From Limonium bicolor (Eukaryota > Streptophyta > Magnoliopsida > Caryophyllales > Plumbaginaceae), in contig CM041777.1 of NCBI GenBank assembly GCA_023374045.1, forward strand, positions 86,794,300 through 86,858,299: a stretch of DNA of 64,000 nucleotides. Direction: 5' to 3'. The notes beneath the pieces are model-generated. The model was given only the letters and a program-made list of their open reading frames with translations, was not told the origin of the DNA and searched no databases. Numbering within the stretch: the first letter of the stretch is position 1; each line of letters opens with the position of its first letter. The position numbers were made by a program, and so were the translations under genes. Shown one piece after another: positions 1 through 10,909 of the stretch.

Positions 1-167
1 TATTCATGTTTGGTCTATTTTGAAAATCACGAAAAATGATGAACAATGATATAAAATTTATGTTATTTACACTTATATATAATAAAATATAATATTTTAA
101 AGTTTTACAAAATAATAACCACTACAAGACAAAATAGATGCCAACTTCGCACCACCTCCACCTTAGA

Positions 168-330
168 TATCGCGTTTAGTGTACTGATGTTTGGTAGGGT
201 TGATTGATGGTAGCTGAATATAGATAAAAATTATATAAACCGGATTGTTAGACCAAAATTATTATTATTCTACACAAGATTGGAAAAAAAGAAACCATTT
301 TGCTCCACTTCTATTTTGAAAATAAAAACA
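168..330. repeat. Dispersed repeat, copy A (unoccupied MITE site)
   Basis: This stretch is closely similar to 18307-18716. Both contain TTTAGTGTACTGATGTTT near the start and CTTCTATTTTGAAAATAAA near the end. Copy B has a 237-bp Stowaway-like MITE at the site that here reads simply AAATTATATAAACC, so copy A is a natural empty site. The identity of the underlying repeat is unknown. A CTCCCTCCGTCC motif follows directly at about 332 and may be one end of another, truncated MITE. Confidence 0.7.
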
Positions 331-439
331 CTCCCTCCGTCCAATAAAATTATTATAATTCTACACAAAATTATTATTATAAATAGATTGATGTACATTA
401 ATATTTTTATTATTAACAAATATTTTTTCAGGTTTCAGG

Positions 440-598
440 TTGGGTCATGGGTTTGGATCTTTACCCTAACTCAACCCATAAAATTAGCTTATTACCCTAA
501 CCCAACCAAAATAAATGGGTCAATAATAGACCCTAACCTATGAAATTATGGGTTGGGTTCAGGTTGGATTTAGGGTTGGGTCAATATTTTCAGGTCTA
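440..598. mobile_element. Fragment of a hAT-like non-autonomous element
   Basis: The block is made of GGGTTGGGT/ACCCAACCC subterminal motifs and ends at 598. Read from the minus strand it begins TAGACCTGAAAATATTGACC. That resembles the TAGACCTGGCAA terminus of the hAT element at 37175-38684. Only one end is recognisable, so it is called a fragment. It sits directly against the decayed LINE coding sequence that starts at about 599. Confidence 0.4.
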
Positions 599-1164
599 GT
601 CGAGAACCTTAGGCCTAACTTGTCAACTTTAATACTTTGCCCTTACGATTTCTCAAACTCCTCGATAATTTTCATGAAGCTGATCGCATTCCTCTGACTT
701 GCTCGTCCAAACAGGACACAGTCATCCGCGAAGAATAAGTTTGTAATGCTAAAGCACAAATTCCTATAGCTGAAACCATGAACCACACTATCGATGGCAA
801 CATAATTCAGGGCCAAGGAGAAAACTTCCATGCATCATACAAAGAGAAAGGAAGAAAGGGGGTCACCCTGCCTAAGACCTCTCTGGCTTAAAACAAGTGC
901 CTGGCCTACCATTGACCGAAACAACCATCGTTGAAGTAAATATGCACTTAGCCAACACTCCAATCCATATCTCATGGAATCCCATTGCCCTTAGGATAGT
1001 GATAATGGCACACCTCTAGATTCTATCAAAGGATTTGGCCATATCTAGTTTCAACGCAAATTGCCGCCTCATAGCAGCTGAAGAGTTCTTCATAGAATGT
1101 ATAAATTCATGAGCTTTGATAATGTTGCCATTTGTGAGTCTTCTCGGCACAAAAGCTCCTTGAT
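599..1164 (-). pseudogene. LINE (L1-type) reverse transcriptase, 3' half of split copy
   Basis: Read on the minus strand from 1164 downward, this encodes reverse-transcriptase core motifs of a plant L1-type LINE: QGAFVPRRL, FALKLDMAKSFDRI, RQGDPLSSFLFV and the catalytic LFFADDCVLFGR. Stops and frameshifts are present (for example after FDRI, and again near 645 after EEFEKS), so it is dead. The 5' half lies at 15499-15893. The reading frame joins across the two pieces when the LTR element at 1165-15493 is removed together with one copy of TTGAT. No LINE 3' end or poly(A) tail is visible, because a hAT-like fragment abuts it. Confidence 0.85.
1160..1164. repeat. Target-site duplication, left (TTGAT)
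   Basis: TTGAT lies immediately before the TGAAATACCCC LTR start and recurs at 15494-15498 immediately after the GTTACA LTR end. This fixes both borders of the 14.3-kb element. Confidence 0.9.
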
Positions 1165-4100
1165 TGAAATACCCCAAACTTAAATATGGTGATTATATTA
1201 CTCTAATATAGTATTTAAGGGCCTAATAGTGCCTAAGTAATTTTTGATAAAGAAAATAAATCCAAAGAAATGAGAAAAACACTTAGAAAGCGGAAAACGC
1301 TATTAAGCGTTAAATAACCATAGAGGTACGAGACCTCGGTTATAGTATCGTAAGGATTCCTAAGGCTTATTCATGCCTAATTAGTATACGGGAATGATTC
1401 CCGAAGAAAACGGATCCAAGAAATGTATTAAAACGCTAAAAGAGCTTTAGCGCACGTTTTTCGAGGAAACCCGAAAACGTGGCTTTAAGTGGTCAAACAG
1501 ACCCGTAAAAATTATAAATCATTAAATAATAATTATTAAGCATTTATGGAAGCTTAATAATCAATAAAATGATTAAACGAGAAAATTCCGGAAAACGGGC
1601 CCGGTTAGTGAATAGTATCAAAACCGGGTAAAATAACGAGCGTTTTCTGTAAAAACGAAAAACGCTCCAGCTAGTATTACAGAGGGGGCCGGTTTTTACT
1701 GGTGTAAACAGCTCTCTCTCACACACACACACAAGTAACAAATAAGTAAATCAAAGAAAGCAAAAAGTAAAAAAGTACAAAAGTAAATACCCCCTCTCTC
1801 CTCTTACTCTCTCATTCTCTTCTCTCTCTCAACTCCCTCCCTCTCTCACGATGGAACCCCCTCTCTGCAGCTCTCTTCTCCTTCCTCTCTCTTGTGGGCG
1901 ATTTTGGAGCTCTCCAAACAGCTCCCATGGCAGCCCCTCTTCATCCTCTTGCTCTACCTCCATGTGAGCTCCAAATGAAAATAAAACACATATTTGAACT
2001 CCTCTCTCAAGCTCTACATTTCTATCTTTCAAAATCGAAAATGAGTTCATCTCCATGGGTTTTCCCCATTTGAAGAGAAAAGCACACCATTGTGAAGCTT
2101 GGAGTCTCCTCTTTCCAACAAGGTAAAAATCTCCATAAAAGATTCAAGTTTCCTCCACCTTCCTTGGAAACCGATTTTTGGCCCTTTGTAATACCTTGTT
2201 TTTCTCTCTCTTTTTGAGCATCAATTTCACCTAGCAATGGTGGTGGATTCTCCTTCTTGAACCAAGGGCTAAAACCCCTCCTAAAGCACTCCAAAGGTAA
2301 ACCCTAGAAATTTGTATTTTGAACACTTCAATGAACTAGCATAAATCTAAGGGCTAGTGTATTAATTATACTTGTTTGATGTGCTTTGGGTGATGGGAAT
2401 GGAGTTTGGCAACTCCATTCCCCATGTGATCGATTGTGCAAGAAAGAGGGAAGAAGAAATGGAAAAGAAAGAATGAAGTATAAGCTCAAGGTAAGAGCTC
2501 CTTCCTAATGTAAATTCTATTGCATTAGAGTAATGGGAATGGGTAAAATATTTAAAGAACCCAAAACCTTGTACTAGTATTGAGAATTGTGAAGTTTGAG
2601 TATTTAAGTGCAAGTATTTGAATTGAAGGCTTTGGAGCCAAGTGAATGAGTATGTGTATTGTATTGTGATTGATGGGTATTGATGTATTAAGATTGCTCA
2701 ATATGTGTGCTGGTAGAACCCTTGTGGTTTGGCTAGAATAGGGATGAACTTGATGAGAAAGGATGTGTATGGATAAGTAAGGAAAGTAGATGAGTTATGG
2801 CAAAATTTTGGTAGGAATTGTGCATTAAGGAATGACTTGGTGAATGGGAGAACCAAGGTATGTATTGAGGATAGTAGAGATGTTTAATGACCATTGGAAT
2901 GGTAATTGTAGTATGAGGAATAAGGAGTGTAAAATCTGTAGCAAAGTGTATAAGAACACATTGGAGAAGTTAGGAGAATTTAATGTGCAGGATTTGGTAA
3001 GATGAGTGTTGGAACTTGGGTATAGGTAGTGCAATGGCTTGGAATGAATTGGTATGGTGAGGAGAAGTATTTAGAATGCTAGGAGTAGCATTGGTAGGGG
3101 AGTATTGAATGGTAGGAGTTGGTTGAAAATCTGTAGCATAAGAGACACAAAAACTGTGCATAAGTGTTGAAGAAGAAGTGAGGGATTGTGTATGTGGATT
3201 TAGAAATGAGTTGGATTTGGGGGAATTAAGGTGTATTAGGAAGCCTAAATAGCACTAAAACATGTGGATTACATTAAGGAAGATGGGGAAGTAATGGCAA
3301 AGAGAGGACTGAAAACAGATTTTAAACTGAAGTACTGGGCCGGACCGGACTTGCGACCGGACATGCAAGTTCGGTCGAGCCCAATTTACGAAGACGGTAA
3401 ACCCTTCTGGAATCGACCGGACTTGCGACCGGACATGCAAGTTCGGTCGGACCAGAAAATTCTCCCGTCAGAAACCTTCTGGAATGGACCGAACTTGCGA
3501 CCGGACTTGCAAGTTCGGTCGGCCAGAAAAATTCCCGTAATGCAAGCTACTGGAATGGACCGACTTGAGACCGGACTTGCAAGTTCGGTCGAGCCAGAAA
3601 ATTTCCGTACTGATAGCTACTGGAATGGACCGGACTTGCAAGGTCGGTCGCAAGTCCGGTCGAGTCAAAAAATTTTTACTATATGATTATGATCATATGT
3701 ATATATATATATGCCTATACACATATACGCATATATGTAGTAGTACACTACAATTGAAATACTAAAGGTAGAAAGTAAGTGTATGAGTATGAAAGCAAGT
3801 GTAAAAGTAACTAAGCAAGTTGAGAGTATAAGAACATTAAGTACACCGGGATAACGGGTGCGTACGGGAGTAGTAATTATTTTGTATCATAAGAGTATGT
3901 ATTAACGAAAATATTGAAACATTATCAGTGGAACAAGTGTGAACCAAGGAACAAGGGAACACACGGTAGAGCTAACTCCGGTGAAAGGTATGATTTCCTC
4001 ATGCCCCGTATGCTAACCGAGTTACGTTGATTTGTGTGTGTATGCCGCTAATCAGACTAAAGCATGAAAACGGTTTATTGCCTTTCGTTGCATGTCTTGT

Positions 4101-5668
4101 TGTATGTCGATTGAGCTAACCTTTCTTGATTGATTGTGTGGCCTCACTTAGTGCGTAGACCGACTCATAGATGAGTCTTATTGTGTATAGACTCGTGGTA
4201 AGAGTCATGTGTGAACCAATGGAACCGTAGCAACACTAAACCAACGAACCAATAAACGATAACGTAAATCATGAACTCACCAGAATGTGAGAGAGTGTAC
4301 GGGTAATAACCTCCCGATAACGGTAGGAGAAACGAAATGAGTAATCCACAAACGAACAGTAGTGGAAGTGTAAAGTAACCTCTATTAGAGGAACTAATCT
4401 TGGTGCAAAACATGAACCATGAGAGTAGTAAAGAATGATGAGGGATCTCCAAACCCCTTAGTAATTAGTCGACCCATTATGAGAGGACCCGACTGATGTA
4501 AGTATGCCCCGAACGAGAGAGTATTCGATATGTTGGGGAAACCCTTAAATCTGAGGATACTAGACGGTGGTAATTCCCTAAGCTAACAGAGGTTATCGAG
4601 AGAGATACTTCTAGGCTAACCCATGAGGTTGTATTGTGCTCTTAGAGAAGAGTGTTGGGAATTCGTGTAGTCCGGTAGAACGGACATTTGAGTATTTGAG
4701 GAGCTAAGCGTATAGCCCTCGCATTGTAGGTCCGGTGGCGAGTCTTGAGTATGACTCCGCCCAGAGGCCAGAGTAATGAGTATTGCGTATGTATGAGTAA
4801 GGTAATGAGTATCGAGTAAGAAGCAAGTATGAGTATGTAAGGAGTATAGAGTATTGAGTATGTATGATAAGTATGGAGTATCGAGTATGTAAGAGTAAGT
4901 GTAGAGAATTGAGTGGTGAGTATGCACCAGTATAGTAACGAGTACAGAGTAAGGATCGTGTACGAGTAAGGTATTGAACATGGAGCGATGAGTATGCAAG
5001 TAAGGAGCGAGTATGAGTAGAGTAACGAATATCGAACACAGTACGAAGAGTAATGAATGTATAATAAAGACGAATGGTTGACTATTGAATTGTCTTCCTT
5101 AGTAAGTATTGAACTTGTACATTTATGTAGGTATCTTTGATTGTATTGTTGTAGTATGAGTATGTATGTATGCATGTAAAATGAACTCCATGTATATCCG
5201 ACCCAAAGTAGTCGGCGTACCGCGGTTAGCACGCGGTATATGCGGATTTCATATGCAGCGTAAGCTGACCCCCTCGGGGGACCGTTTTTAGTGTGCAGGT
5301 ACTCGAAGCTGGCCACCGTTCGAGAGAGTAGGACGGGGACTGCTATGTAAGCATGGGTAGTAGTATGGAAGGGATGGAACCTGTAATGTATTGGGAAATT
5401 TGGAAGTCCAAACTGTATCGGTAAAATTAAGGATTGTAGTATACTCGGTATAGTATTGTATTGGAGTTGTATCGAATTATGGATTGGTATGCAAGGGAAA
5501 GTAATGTATTATGTAGAGCACTCGGTATATTCATAATCATCAGACCGATAGTATGTAGTATTGTAATCCGCCTTGTTGGCATTGTACACCCGCTGTTGAG
5601 TAAGTATTATCCGCTGCGAAGGTAAGTATTTGTACAGTAATGACGGTATTAGCGGTAGGGGTGTTACA
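1165..5668 (+). repeat. 5' LTR of LARD element (4504 bp)
   Basis: It is nearly collinear with 10910-15493 but 80 bp shorter, mostly through scattered small deletions. It contains a TATAAA at 1513-1518, CT/CA microsatellite tracts at about 1708-1735 and 1793-1860, the inverted-repeat array at 3343-3662, and a degenerate GAGTA-rich tract at about 4775-5040. Open frames inside it (for example the Tyr/Leu-rich minus frame at 4642-5316) come from the GAGTA tract and are not conserved as frames between the two LTRs. I regard the LTR as noncoding. Confidence 0.9.
3343..3662. repeat. Five-unit inverted-repeat (hairpin) array in 5' LTR
   Basis: GACCGGAC-type units start at 3343, 3415, 3487, 3558 and 3628, a period of 70-72 bp. 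Unit 3 contains GACCGAACTTGC and, 10 nt later, its exact reverse complement GCAAGTTCGGTC. Unit 5 has the same design with GACCGGACTTGC/GCAAGTCCGGTC. The spacers vary but the stems are kept. The array could fold as RNA or bind dimeric factors; the function is unknown. Confidence 0.85.
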
Positions 5669-5673
5669 AAAAG

Positions 5674-5685
5674 TGGTATCAGAGC
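5674..5685 (+). other. Primer-binding site (initiator tRNA-Met)
   Basis: TGGTATCAGAGC lies five bases after the 5' LTR end. It matches the standard PBS complementary to the 3' end of plant initiator tRNA-Met and sets the sense strand of the element as plus. Confidence 0.92.
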
Positions 5686-8600
5686 GAAGTATCGCTCTGA
5701 TGGATGAAATACCGAGTTTAGGTAAATACCGAGTTAGGAAGTAGAGACTTAGGGCTATGGGTTGAGTGCTAGTGTGTGAGGACGCTAGATAGGAATTTCC
5801 AGTGTGATCTGGATACCTACAGTAACCATACCCGCCCTCCGCGTCCCCCGTTGTAAGTTGGGACAAGAACGCCAGAGAGATGGAAAGACCTCTCACACTC
5901 GGGTAACACCCGATCTGGCAGTTGCAAGTAAACTTTATTAGAAAGGAACCTGTCATACGGTAGCGTCCAATAACTGGAAGTCCCGAAGACGGTTCCCGTT
6001 GAATGACAAGGACCGCACTTAATGGCGGAGGAATGAGGATCCTAAGCACAAGGATAATGGAATTTATGGCACCATGGGGCGACATGCTTCGCAGTCGCGA
6101 GAACCATGTGTAGCCAGCAAGAAGAGAAGCACAGTCGCGCAATGAAGCAAGGAAAATGGAGTAACAAGCCGAGACAAGAGAGTCTACGGACCGTAAACTT
6201 TGATGATACCAACAACGGTATACAAACCGACTAAGGAGTTAGTCGAGGTTGGATTAATACCAAACCTACATGCCAAGAGGCTGCAATAACCGAACAACAT
6301 AGTCAGACAACTATGAAAGAAATCATAACACATACACCTATAGGACCACAACTTGGATCCTAAGGATAAGTCAAGTCTCGTTAACCACACTGAAGGTGTG
6401 AGACACCCGGATGGACGACAATCATGTCAAGTATACTGAGAAGCGACTCAGGAGATCGATCACCAAGATCAAAGGATCAAAGGAAGATCTAATAAGACCA
6501 CCAATTATGGATGGAAACGATACCGTAACCGGTATACGTTAACCGAAAAACAACCTACCCGCGCACTTGCCTAGGGCAAGTGCAGCAACTACAGGATGGT
6601 TGGAAGACTCTTAACAACCCGTAAATACTTGCTAAAGTACCGCTATGACGAATGGAGCAAAATAGGATCACCAATCCTGAGTATTTGAATATGAAACCTC
6701 GGAAAGGCCTAACGGCCCGACCATTGTATTGAAGGACATACCAATCAGCAAGAAGCTGAACTTGGTCAAGACCGCAAACATGGCAACGCCATGAAGGATT
6801 CCTTTTTAACACTGAACTGTTATTTCAAAACCCAAATTTTCTCTCAAAATCACAAACTCTTCTTTTAAACCTTGGATTTTAAAACCAAACAGACGGAATT
6901 ACGGTGAGTATCATAGAATGATACAAGAGGAGTTGACAATAGAATACTTCACCTAGGCGTGTGACGAACACTACGAGTGTACCCAAATACGGGATGTGGG
7001 ACGACCGCACTCCGAAGGAGCTTGCGGGCCTGACATGTAGTTAGGTAAGTGGTAACGTGCCAAGACGGTACCCCACGTATGTATACATGTAGTGTACGAA
7101 ACACGGGAAGTAGTCAACTCTGTTCTACGGACCATAAGCGAATTTGAAACAGAACAGTTGGTTACCTCAACCGAACAAAGGAAACTCAGATAAGCTACAA
7201 GCTAAGGAGTTAGAAACTCACTTCAGGAGAACCATTAAGAGTTGAAAGTGCAAGAAGCACTAACAACGGGATAAGACATTGGATATGTCACGAGGATATC
7301 TAAGTAAGGCAAATACCTAACATTAACACATCAGTGTTCAATGAACGGGATAGAACTCCCAGAACAACTACCACAAACGCACAGGGTGATGTTATAAGGT
7401 ACCAGAAATACCATTCATCACCGGAAGGGATATCAAGTCCGTTATAACACAAAGAAAAACACCAAAGGTCTACCCTAAGAACGGGAGACTTTATAACCCT
7501 TAACGGGATAACCAAGATCCTGAACCGCAAGGTAGGATGACGAACTGAACATGCGTATAAATATCAGCCAGATGCGATAGCATAATCAATAACACCCAGG
7601 AGCAATCCATAAAGGGTATCAAGTCAACACAGTTGGATGAAAAGTCGTGGTAAGAACACCACAATTGGAACGAACGTTCGGTTAGAACACCGAAGGGATC
7701 CCACTTGACAGGGGATACCCCAGATTAATAAATGATATCGATCAATACCAAGATACAAAAAGGGTCTCCAACAAACGGAAGCGTGATGCGATGATCTTAT
7801 CATGGAGCCCAGTATCACCTCCAAGCCATCATATGGTATACGGAGAAGTAACCACTTCGGAACGGCTTACGATGAGCAGAGCTCTAGGCGATATGGCTAG
7901 TATGCCACGAAACTGTTACCACACAACCCAACGGTTGCAAAACCAAGGTGAACTATGTGAAAAGTGGTCAAGAATGACACCGATAAAAGAGCAACAACCA
8001 ATAATGGAGAATTTCCTCATAAACGTGAGACCGCAAGAGCGGTGAACGCGTGGATCCCAAGAAGGGGATACCATCAGCAACTGTCGAGAAATATATCCTT
8101 TTCAGAACTACTAATGTAGTCAAGCTTGAGCATACAATTATTGCCAAGCAATTTGAAATAAGCTTCAACAGCAATTGATGACAACCAAGGAGTAACCGGT
8201 TATAAAACCAATGATGCTCAGGGAGCTCAGAAAAATAAAGGAATACCATATTCGGTATTGCCAAATACATGGGAAACCATCGTATGAATGATAGAGATGC
8301 ATGAGCTGAAGCTAGCAACAGTGGATGCCATGTAGACCAATACCGTGAAATCAGTAAGAACATGGTGCGCATCAGGCGACCAATGTATGAGAATAATCAC
8401 CCAATACTATGGAGCTGTCAATACAAGATGGTAGACAGACCGGGCAACAAGCCAGAAGTCTGCACCAGATGATGAAGCACCACCTGAAAGAGTAACGACA
8501 GTCCTATTGCGACCTCATAAGAGACTTACTGCCAAGAGTTTACGCCTCTGCACTCTGTATGACTGAGTGTTTTGGTATTGCACTTGTGTAGTTAATGATC

Positions 8601-9455
8601 TAGTGGGATAGCTAGGAATATGGAAAATGTAAGTAGTAGTAAATCCTTCCTTTCACCAGTGAACATGGCATGGACCAGTCAAGCAAAAGCTTAGAAACAA
8701 ACCGTGCGGCCTATGGCCAAAGAGCACGAAGAGTGTGAAACACACCAACAATCACAAGATGTGAATTCCATTGGAATAAAAGCGAAAGGGGACTTAAGAA
8801 AGTCACAAGGACCGACGCATGGAAAATGCAAGGTCATACAAGTAAAGAACACTTGTAATGAACTAGAGAAACTGGTGTAGCTTAGAAGCTACTAACGATA
8901 GAGGAAGCACTACAACTAAGTAGTGACTTAACCTCAACCGACAATAAGTCGGAGAAACCAAGTGAATGATCACTACAAACACAACAGTATGTATATACAT
9001 TGCCAGAGAGCTGGTTATGAATCTACAACTCACCGAATTCGAGCACGGTAAGAGAACACCACATGTGGTCAATAAACCTTATTCCCACATTAAGAAGGAA
9101 AAAAAGGTGTTGTATAGCACATTTAAGATAACAAGAAGGGCGAATAACCCAAGTTATCAGGGTCGCGCAGCAGAAGCTAGTGGGCCAGAATTCTAAGTGA
9201 AGTACACCTAGTGAACAAAAGGTTAATCGTTAATGCCTTAAAGCCATTCAGGCTAGAACCGAACCCCCGGTCAAGAGTTAAATAAACTCCGATGAAAATT
9301 CTTGAAGCAAGGACTAACCGACAGTACGGTTAAGACCCGTTGATCAAGGAACATTGTAAAATAGACCGCATGGAAACTGAACCACTCCATGACGGCTGAA
9401 TGCCTTCGACCAATGTCCAATGTTGACACATGGTAGATTACGTGGGCGTAATCCC

Positions 9456-9470
9456 TTTTAAGGGGGGTAG
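9456..9470 (+). other. Second, internal polypurine tract-like motif
   Basis: TTTTAAGGGGGGTAG here is nearly the same as the authentic tract TTTAAGGGGGGTAG next to the 3' LTR, but lies 1.44 kb upstream of that LTR. It may be an auxiliary plus-strand primer, or the trace of an internal rearrangement or capture at the 3' end of the element. Confidence 0.55.
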
Positions 9471-9699
9471 AGCGAAAACCGCGAAATGTATGTTTTACGT
9501 GATAGGTGCGTAAACTACAATGCGCATAGCGCAAGAGAATTCATTTTGATGGTTGATACTTATGTTACATAAACATTTGTATTCACTCATCGTGTAATTG
9601 TGGTAATTTAGGAAGTAAGTATAGGAAAAGGAGTAGAGAAACTCCAGGGTAATGAGAAACCCGATTGGTAATAGTATGAAGAATGAGTATGTATGGGAG

Positions 9700-9810
9700 A
9701 CTTGAGGAGTATAAATCGGTACGGAACCGATGTATGTAATGAGTATGAATCGGTATACAACCGACGTATGTAATGAGTATGAATCGGTGTACAACCGATT
9801 TATTTTATGA
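9700..9810 (+). repeat. Short tandem repeat with TCGGT...ACCGA dyads
   Basis: Three to four units of about 34 bp contain GAGTATGAATCGGTATACAA and CCGACGTATGTAAT. Each unit has a small TCGGT/ACCGA dyad. It lies in the internal region of the LARD element, downstream of the internal polypurine motif. Confidence 0.7.
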
Positions 9811-10894
9811 GTATAAATTGGAGTATAGCAAATTAATGGGATATTATACCCTTGAATTCTTAAAGTATAGCAGTTGGAGAAGATGTAGCAATAATTGACG
9901 AAATGATTAGTAAGTAAGTAAGTGAATCATATAAATTGGGAAATGTATGTGTATGATTATGAGTAGCAAGATTAAAAAGATAGAAAACGAAATAATGTTT
10001 GACAATCCGTCTGTTTGTATTGAGGTGGGAAGTGGAACTTGATTTGCTAGCGATCAAGGGAAGCCGAACACAAATTGGGGTGGAAGGATAATTCAACACC
10101 AATGCTGATCACATTGGGGTTGAAGGACTCTGGAAGCTCCCTTAAGTGGCCACAATAATAACACTAGTAATAGGAATAATCATCATAAATTGAAATCGGG
10201 AGATGTATGCAAAGTTTTCAAAATGAATTTCCAAAACTAATTTGGTACAATGTTTTCTTCAAACTTGAGAATGAGGATCGGTTTTGAAACCGCTCCCACG
10301 GGCGCTAGTGGATCTTCCATGCCTAGGCACGGGTATCCGGTCGAAACCATAGGAAGTGAAGCTAGTTTTGAGTCTGTGGAAGTGTAGAGTAGTTTAAAAC
10401 CACTACACCGGTTGTACGGTAATAGTGTGTGTTTTGTATTTTTCCAAGGGCACTGGGACAGCGTAGTCCCGAGTAAGTATGAGTAAGTATGAGTAAAGTA
10501 TGAGTAAGTAAGTATGAGTAAGTGCCCGAGGATCTCTATATGTGCAAATGAATTTGATCAGAACCAAAGGACCGTAGAGCCAGAAAGCGTAAGTGCTCAA
10601 GTCATGACGGCCGTGAACCAGAAAGCGTAAGTGTTCAAACGTGACCGGTACCTGAGGGATCACTCTCCATTGGGGGAGGATTGTACCTAATTGTCTTCGG
10701 ATGGACCCCCTTGGAGAGAAGTAAAACAGATATTTTTGATTGCTATGCATGCAGTGACATGTTGTTTGGATGCGTAGTATGCATCATGTCAGACGTTTGG
10801 AGTTTGACAAGTTATATGTAGAGGTCATAACCTTAGCATAGAGTATATGTATGAGTAACAGTATTAGATTCACCAACTTTGAGGGCAAAGTTCT

Positions 10895-10909
10895 TTAAGG
10901 GGGGTAGAT
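10895..10909 (+). other. Polypurine tract of LARD element
   Basis: TTAAGGGGGGTAGAT sits directly before the TGAAATACCCC start of the 3' LTR, the expected place for the plus-strand primer. Confidence 0.9.

Larger units (their letters stand above)
5686..10894 (+). other. Noncoding internal domain of LARD element
   Basis: About 5.2 kb between PBS and polypurine tract. The longest open frame, about 200 codons on the minus strand (5540-6142), overlaps the LTR border and PBS and has no retroelement motif. I find no zinc knuckle, DSG/DTG protease, DDE integrase or YVDD/FADD reverse-transcriptase motif in any frame. Short tandem repeats occur at about 9700-9800 and about 10460-10520 (GAGTAAGTAT). 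A second polypurine-like tract lies at 9456-9470. Confidence 0.75.

Noticed and set aside
120..140. CACTACAAGACAAAATAG, resembling a CACTA terminus
   Set aside because: No matching opposite end or target duplication was found in the window; a single short match is not enough.
3343..3662. Possible CRISPR-like array
   Set aside because: The units are dyad-containing tandem repeats inside plant LTRs, with similar spacers and no cas genes in an evident plant genome.
3264..3686. 140-codon frame with repeated RPDLQVRS-like peptide
   Set aside because: It is the translation of the hairpin array. The matching LTR copy breaks the frame, and the dyad symmetry, not the peptide, is what is conserved.
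4642..5316. 224-codon Tyr/Leu-rich minus-strand frame (and 252-codon counterpart at 14282-15040)
   Set aside because: Composition comes from degenerate GAGTA repeats. The two LTR copies do not keep the same frame because of indels, so it is not under coding constraint.
5540..6142. 200-codon minus-strand open frame
   Set aside because: It spans the LARD LTR end and PBS, has no recognisable motif, and is better explained as chance in noncoding retroelement sequence.
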